Of a stretch of 64,000 nucleotides of DNA, positions 59,360-64,000 are shown piece after piece. Below the pieces are notes generated by a model. The model worked only from the letters and a program-made list of their open reading frames with translations, made no database searches and was not told where the DNA came from. The DNA is taken from contig NZ_CP136562.1 of assembly GCF_018215265.2 (NCBI RefSeq), positions 3,410,001 through 3,474,000 of the forward strand, in the 5' to 3' direction. The stretch is from Paenarthrobacter sp. GOM3 (GTDB lineage: Bacteria; Actinomycetota; Actinomycetes; Actinomycetales; Micrococcaceae). Within the stretch, counting starts at the first letter, position 1. Every line of letters starts with the position of its first letter. The translations under genes were made by a program, and so were the position numbers.

Positions 59360-61984
59360 ATGGACGAACGCTTTGACGCTGCCGCGGTGGCACACAGAGC
59401 CCAGGAAATCATTGACGCCGGCGAGCAGGGCGAAGCACAACTGCTACTGAGGCAGGCCCTTGAGGGATGCCAACCGGCCCGCAACGTCACCGAAGCGGTG
59501 GCTATTGCCACCATGACGCGGCTGCTGATCACCCTCGACGCCGGACTCCTGCCTTTGGAGGTCCTGGCCGGACACGTTGGGCGGATGCACCTGCTGACCA
59601 CCGGCTTCGACACCGCAGGGGTGGCTGAAGCGTGCGCCCTTGCTGAGTTGCAACAATTTGAATGGGTGCACGAGCAGGTGAATCCCGATCCTGTGGTGCT
59701 GGTGGATGTCCTTCGGGGCGCAAGCAGCTTCGCGGATTCCGCACTGGAGGCCCGCTACCCCGGCGTCCGGCAGGCCGGGGCAGAAGCCGCTTTGACGGCA
59801 CAAATGATCCGTAACTGGCTTGACCAGGATCCACTTTCGATCGCAGTGGCACTGGAATCGCTGGCACTCGCCCTGACCGGCGGCGAGACGGACCGCATTC
59901 GCCACATCCGGATTGATGCGCTGCTGAAGGCAGCGAGGCTGCGGATGCAGCATGGCTCAACCCAGGATGATGTTGGCTTCCTCCTGCACACGGTGGTCAC
60001 CGAGGCTACCAACCTCCCCTCAGCACGGTCGCTGCTCTATACAGCGACCATCTGCATCGCGGACCTGGCCCTCGCTGAGGGCGTGCCTGCTGATGAAGCC
60101 CTCCGGGCCGCGTACGACGCACTGCACGTGGAGTTCGCCGGTACGGAGGACCAAGCGGCACTTCATTGCCGACATCTCGATGAGCTGCTGAAACGGCTGC
60201 CGCCCGGGGAACACGAGCATGCTGCGGCAAAGGAATGGGTCCGGCTGGCTGACCGCTATGCGGCGTCCGGCGTCCCCAAGGCAAGGAACGAATTCCTGAG
60301 CCAAATACGTTACCGCCTGGGATCCGACGGACAAGAAGCCGGGCTCCGGATTCTGCGCCACGCGGATGCCGCTTTCATGTCCGATACAGATCCCGAGACT
60401 GCGCTCGAGCGTTTCCTGCTCGGTGCCCGGGTGGTGGAATTGCTTGGCGCACCGGTTTCCAGTGATTCACCGGGGAAACCCCAAAGCAACCCGTCTCTGG
60501 CGGTCACTCTTTCGGCGGAACTGGAACACCGCTTTCATCCGGCTCTGGATCACCCCCAGCTCGCCGTGCCGATGGCCCGCTTACTCCTTGAAAGGGCCCT
60601 CCGGCTCTCGGACCTGGACCGACTGGAGGGAGCCCAGACGGTACTTGCCTCCATGCGTTCACACTGCGCGTCATCACCCGAGAAAGGCTTGAGGCACCTC
60701 GACGCCCAAGCCGCCTACTGGCAAAGTCGTTTCCATCGGGAAGCCGGCCACCGCAACGAAGCCGCCAAGGCCGTAAACGCAGTCGTTGCGGAATTCGCTT
60801 CTGATCCGGACCCCGACGTCCGCGTATGGGCAGCGAACACCCTTTTCTCGGCGTGGCGGGACTCCAGCCTCACCCCGGCCGAAACTGCAGCCCTCCACCA
60901 AGCCTTCGCTGACCACTTCAACGCCGATTCCGACGTCAGGATCCGCCGTCTGGAAGCGTCCCGGCGCCTCACCGCGGCAGTCAACGCCAACGACCAAGGC
61001 ACAGTTGCCCGGGCGGTGGAACTTCTCAACGAATTGGTGGCGGAATACGGCGAGGACGACGACGCGGATATCGTCCGGACTGTGGGACTTGCACGCGAGA
61101 ACCTGACAGTCCTGTCGCTCGCTAGGGCCGGTGACGGCCAGGCCTCCACGGAACGCCAAGCCGAATATCGCGCTCTCCGCGAGCGCCTCTACGCCTCGGA
61201 CGAAGCCTACGAGTCCGGCAACCGCGACTTTGCCGAGCAGGAGTGGCGGAACATCGCCGACGCAGTATCCGGGACAGCGGACCCCCATTTCGCTTTGCTG
61301 GGGCTGGCTGCGCTGGACGCCTGGGCAGGCCATCTCACCGAATCAGGGCGGTGGCCGGAACTGATCGACGTGGCCCGCCGCGCGATGGTCATGGACGACG
61401 GGATGGACTTCCGTGCCAAGCGCATAAGGGCCCGCGCCCACCTTCGGCTTGGCATCGCCCAAGGAAGGCTGTCCGATCCGCTTTCCGCTATCGCGTCCTA
61501 CGAGGCGCTGGATGCCATGGCCCGCGGATCCGGCGACGACGAGATCGCAACCATCAGGGAGCAGGCCGCCTACAACAGGGCCGTGCTCATCGACGACCTG
61601 GGCGACGCAAGAGCGGCCCTTATCGCCTACGACCATGCCTTGGCCGTCCACGGGGACAGCACCGATTCTCCGAACCGTCGCCTCCGCTGCATCAAAGCCC
61701 TCCGCAACAAGGTTCTTCTGCTGGAGAATTTCGGGCTGCTCGCCGAAGCCGCCGGCGCCCACAAGCAGATCCTGGACATTGCTTCACGAGCCCCTGGGCC
61801 GGAGGTGAACGAACGGGGCAGGCTCTCCGCTTTCGGCTTGGCCGAATGCTTCGCACGGCTCGGCGACCACGCGTCGGCCCGGCAAGCCTACGAATGGATC
61901 CAGGCGAACCCTTGGTTGGGATTCACACCCGTGGACCTCAAGGCTGCAAAGCGCGGGATGAAATTCGCCAAACGGCAAAGCTAG
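59360..61984 (+). CDS. Large helical-repeat (TPR-like) protein of unknown function
   Basis: 874 residues, cytoplasmic, nearly all alpha helix. AGGGGG lies 4 bases before the ATG. The N-terminal 250 residues have no recognised motif (MDERFDAAAVAHRAQEIIDA). The C-terminal half has TPR-like pairs such as GNRDFAEQEWRNIADAVSG, LSDPLSAIASYEALDAMARG and DLGDARAALIAYDHALAVHG, and a final block CFARLGDHASARQAYEWI. Somewhat like the TPR protein at 34731 in style but much longer. A CPBP protease gene follows 9 bp later, so they may be co-transcribed. No function recognised. Confidence 0.75.
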   Translation: MDERFDAAAVAHRAQEIIDAGEQGEAQLLLRQALEGCQPARNVTEAVAIATMTRLLITLDAGLLPLEVLAGHVGRMHLLTTGFDTAGVAEACALAELQQFEWVHEQVNPDPVVLVDVLRGASSFADSALEARYPGVRQAGAEAALTAQMIRNWLDQDPLSIAVALESLALALTGGETDRIRHIRIDALLKAARLRMQHGSTQDDVGFLLHTVVTEATNLPSARSLLYTATICIADLALAEGVPADEALRAAYDALHVEFAGTEDQAALHCRHLDELLKRLPPGEHEHAAAKEWVRLADRYAASGVPKARNEFLSQIRYRLGSDGQEAGLRILRHADAAFMSDTDPETALERFLLGARVVELLGAPVSSDSPGKPQSNPSLAVTLSAELEHRFHPALDHPQLAVPMARLLLERALRLSDLDRLEGAQTVLASMRSHCASSPEKGLRHLDAQAAYWQSRFHREAGHRNEAAKAVNAVVAEFASDPDPDVRVWAANTLFSAWRDSSLTPAETAALHQAFADHFNADSDVRIRRLEASRRLTAAVNANDQGTVARAVELLNELVAEYGEDDDADIVRTVGLARENLTVLSLARAGDGQASTERQAEYRALRERLYASDEAYESGNRDFAEQEWRNIADAVSGTADPHFALLGLAALDAWAGHLTESGRWPELIDVARRAMVMDDGMDFRAKRIRARAHLRLGIAQGRLSDPLSAIASYEALDAMARGSGDDEIATIREQAAYNRAVLIDDLGDARAALIAYDHALAVHGDSTDSPNRRLRCIKALRNKVLLLENFGLLAEAAGAHKQILDIASRAPGPEVNERGRLSAFGLAECFARLGDHASARQAYEWIQANPWLGFTPVDLKAAKRGMKFAKRQS

Positions 61985-61993
61985 TCTGGTCAT

Positions 61994-62722
61994 ATGGGCA
62001 CCATCACCAGCAAGGCACGTTTGTACCGCTTTACCGCACTCGATGCCTTGGCCGTGGCTGCATACCTTGGATTCACCATCTACTTCACGGTCGCTGGCGG
62101 CACCGTCGAACGGCTGATGCTTCAGCTGTTCCGCGACCCGGCCACCGCGTCCTACGCCGTCAACGCACTCTTTTATGCCGGCGTCGGAATATTCGCGATA
62201 GCGTCCGCGTGGCGTGTAGCTGGCCGCGACCTCAGGATTCTTGGCACCCGGCCGTGGTTCACGTTGGGGATGGTCCCGCTGGCCATCGTAGTGATGCTCA
62301 TCCTGACGGCGATCCTGGTATCGGCGTTGGGAACCGCCGAAACCTCGGAAAACCAGCTGGGTATCCAGGGCCTGCTGCAGCATGTGCCGGCATGGCTCAT
62401 GGTTCCGCTCCTGGTGTTGCTGGGCCCGTTTGTTGAGGAATACCTATTCAGGCACCTGCTGATCGGCAAGTTGTCCGGGTACGTGAACATCTGGGTTTGT
62501 TGCATTATCTCCGTGCTGGTGTTCGCATCCATCCACGTGATTGGCCGGGAAGGACTGGTGCTTTCCGCCCTCCCGCCCTACCTCGGCATGGCCGTGGTGC
62601 TGGTGGCCGTATATGTGTGGACCGGAAAGAACCTGATGTTTTCCTACTTTGTCCATGCAGCCAAGAACCTCATGGCCGTGGTCCTTATCTACGCCGTCCC
62701 GCCCGAGCTCCTCCCCAACTAG
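61994..62722 (+). CDS. CPBP-family intramembrane glutamic endopeptidase
   Basis: 242 residues, seven or eight membrane segments. The family motifs are complete: GPFVEEYLFRHLL (EExxxR), FASIHV (FxxxH) and YFVHAAKN with the second His. CPBP/Rce1-like proteins cleave prenylated or peptide substrates, often for bacteriocin immunity or stress. It directly follows the large TPR-like gene and precedes menB by 45 bp. Substrate unknown. Confidence 0.88.
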   Translation: MGTITSKARLYRFTALDALAVAAYLGFTIYFTVAGGTVERLMLQLFRDPATASYAVNALFYAGVGIFAIASAWRVAGRDLRILGTRPWFTLGMVPLAIVVMLILTAILVSALGTAETSENQLGIQGLLQHVPAWLMVPLLVLLGPFVEEYLFRHLLIGKLSGYVNIWVCCIISVLVFASIHVIGREGLVLSALPPYLGMAVVLVAVYVWTGKNLMFSYFVHAAKNLMAVVLIYAVPPELLPN

Positions 62723-62767
62723 GACCACGAGTTCTGCATCGGCTAGCGCCATTACTAGACTCGGACT

Positions 62768-63718
62768 GTGAACAACCAACTCCCTGCCAAGGTTTCCGAC
62801 GTCTTCGACCCCTCCCGCTGGCGCACAGTATCCGGCTTCGATGACTTCAAGGACATGACCTACCACCGGCAGGTTGAGCGATCGGCGGACGGCACGGCCA
62901 AGGACCTCCCCACGGTCCGTATCGCCTTCAACCGTCCCGAGGTCCGCAATGCGTTCCGTCCCGGCACGGTGGATGAGCTCTACCGGGCCATGGACCACGC
63001 CCGCATGACGCCTGACGTCGCCACGGTTCTCCTCACAGGCAACGGCCCTTCGGAGAAAGACGGCGGGCACTCGTTCTGTTCCGGCGGTGACCAGCGAATC
63101 CGCGGGCGGGACGGCTACCGGTATGCCGAGGGTGACACACAGGAGACCATCGATCCCGCCCGGGCAGGACGTCTCCACATCCTGGAAGTCCAGCGGCTGA
63201 TGCGGACCATGCCCAAGGTGGTCATCGCCGTCGTCAATGGTTGGGCAGCCGGTGGCGGCCACTCCCTGCACGTGGTCAGCGACCTCACCATCGCCTCCCG
63301 CGAGCACGGCAAGTTCAAGCAGACCGACGCCACAGTGGGAAGTTTCGACGCCGGATACGGTTCGGCGTTGTTGGCACGCCAGATCGGGCAGAAAGCTGCG
63401 CGCGAGATCTTCTTCCTGGCCCGCGAATATTCCGCGGACGACATGGTCCGCATGGGCGCCGTCAACGAGGCTGTTGAGCACCACCGCCTCGAGGAAGTCG
63501 CCCTGGAATACGCTGCCGACATCGCACGCCAATCCCCGCAGGCCATCCGTATGCTCAAGTTCGCCTTCAACCTGGCCGACGACGGCCTGGCCGGGCAGCA
63601 GGTCTTCGCCGGTGAAGCCACTCGGCTGGCCTACATGACGGACGAGGCCGTGGAGGGCAAGGAAGCGTTCCTCCAGAAACGCGACCCCGACTGGTCCAAC
63701 TTCCCCTACTACTTCTAG
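62768..63718 (+). CDS. menB: 1,4-dihydroxy-2-naphthoyl-CoA synthase MenB
   Basis: 316 residues from a GTG. MenB closes the second ring of menaquinone. Signature regions are present: RWRTVSGFDDFKDMTYHR, IAFNRPEVRNAFRPGTVDEL, GGHSFCSGGDQRIRG, VVNGWAAGGGHSLHVVSDL, KFKQTDATVGSFDAGYGSAL and ARQIGQKAAREIFFLAREY. C-terminal TRLAYMTDEAVEGKEAFLQK fits the hexameric family. It is followed 9 bp later by menE, the preceding enzyme of the pathway. Confidence 0.96.
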   Translation: MNNQLPAKVSDVFDPSRWRTVSGFDDFKDMTYHRQVERSADGTAKDLPTVRIAFNRPEVRNAFRPGTVDELYRAMDHARMTPDVATVLLTGNGPSEKDGGHSFCSGGDQRIRGRDGYRYAEGDTQETIDPARAGRLHILEVQRLMRTMPKVVIAVVNGWAAGGGHSLHVVSDLTIASREHGKFKQTDATVGSFDAGYGSALLARQIGQKAAREIFFLAREYSADDMVRMGAVNEAVEHHRLEEVALEYAADIARQSPQAIRMLKFAFNLADDGLAGQQVFAGEATRLAYMTDEAVEGKEAFLQKRDPDWSNFPYYF

Positions 63719-63727
63719 GACCGGCCC

Positions 63728-64000
63728 GTGGACATTGATCCCGTACTCAAAGCACTCGCCGCTGCCCTGCACGGCGAGGGTCCCGCCGTCGAAATCGTGA
63801 CGGGGGAAAACGGTGGGCTTGCCGCAGTTCCGGTTGAGACCGGCATCGAGGACGCAGCCGTGGTGGTCCGGACTTCCGGGTCCACCGGAGCGCCCAAGGC
63901 CACGGTCCTGACCGTTGACGCCCTCGCCGCGTCCTCTGTATCCACGGCAATGGCGCTCCGCGGCGAAGGGCAGTGGCTGCTGGCCCTGCCTCTGCAGTAC
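63728..64000 (+). CDS. menE: o-Succinylbenzoate-CoA ligase MenE, N-terminal part (cut by window edge)
   Basis: GTG at 63728 opens a frame that runs off the window end (91 codons). The P-loop VRTSGSTGAPKATVLT of adenylate-forming enzymes lies at about residue 44, much closer to the N terminus than in many acyl-CoA ligases, as in the short actinobacterial MenE. The menB-menE order is typical of menaquinone clusters. Only the N-terminal part is visible. Confidence 0.85.
   Translation, partial: MDIDPVLKALAAALHGEGPAVEIVTGENGGLAAVPVETGIEDAAVVVRTSGSTGAPKATVLTVDALAASSVSTAMALRGEGQWLLALPLQY

Noticed and set aside
62444..63772. 442-codon minus-strand frame opposite menB
   Set aside because: Shadow of the CPBP and menB genes, whose family motifs are unmistakable.

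Overview
The window is a high-GC actinobacterial chromosome segment. The gene content fits a soil Micrococcaceae such as Arthrobacter or Paenarthrobacter: an aerobic phenylacetate (paa) catabolon, LytR-CpsA-Psr and SLH-like surface proteins, menaquinone genes, GTG and TTG starts, and strong GGAGG/GGGGG ribosome sites. The genus is an inference. No rRNA, tRNA or CRISPR array was seen.

Layout. 1-4.8 kb: end of a surface-glycan region (a cut-off secreted protein, an LCP ligase, a DUF6270 protein, a secreted beta-propeller/FG-GAP protein). 4.8-9.5 kb: hydrolase, secreted HNH nuclease with SLH-like repeats and an Excalibur domain, DUF1349 protein, MarR regulator and small proteins. 9.5-10.9 kb: selO. 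11-15.9 kb: paaABCDE-paaG operon. 16-22 kb: Tat-exported PhoD-like phosphatase, then a large hybrid histidine kinase overlapping a receiver-GGDEF protein. 22-28.8 kb: glycan operon (GT2, GT4, flippase/glycosyltransferase fusion, GT4, PIG-L deacetylase). 29-34.3 kb: S9 oligopeptidase, methyltransferase, STAS-like protein, histidine kinase. 34.4-37.4 kb: a tiny secreted peptide gene divergent from a TPR protein plus GGDEF-EAL enzyme. 38-40.5 kb: paaI-paaK-paaR. 40.5-42.5 kb: 32-bp tandem repeats containing an IS3-family element. 42.5-44.6 kb: paaZ. 44.8-49.6 kb: secreted carboxypeptidase-regulatory-like/SLH-like protein, GT2, tyrosine phosphatase, acetyltransferase. 49.6-52.5 kb: paaJ-paaF-paaH. 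52.6-59.3 kb: pentapeptide protein, dienelactone hydrolase, amino-acid permease, ABC-F ATPase, mntH. 59.4-64 kb: a large helical-repeat protein, CPBP protease, menB and the start of menE.

How the genes work together. The phenylacetate pathway is complete but split into four transcription units. PaaK activates phenylacetate, PaaABCDE epoxidises the CoA ester, PaaG isomerises it, PaaZ opens the ring and oxidises the aldehyde, PaaJ, PaaF and PaaH perform beta-oxidation, and PaaI rescues stalled CoA esters. Each unit carries an alignable 22-bp partial palindrome just upstream of its first gene. The only TetR gene in the set follows paaK, so one PaaR regulon with autoregulation is the simplest reading.

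The most novel-looking region is 34.4-37.4 kb. A 56-codon gene encodes a signal peptide followed by a 31-residue mature peptide with two exact IGWWPN copies, the second at the C terminus. It diverges from a TPR-repeat gene coupled to a GGDEF-EAL gene. A perfect 7-bp inverted repeat lies over the overlapping divergent promoters. A peptide-sensing circuit feeding c-di-GMP is a testable hypothesis, not a demonstrated function.
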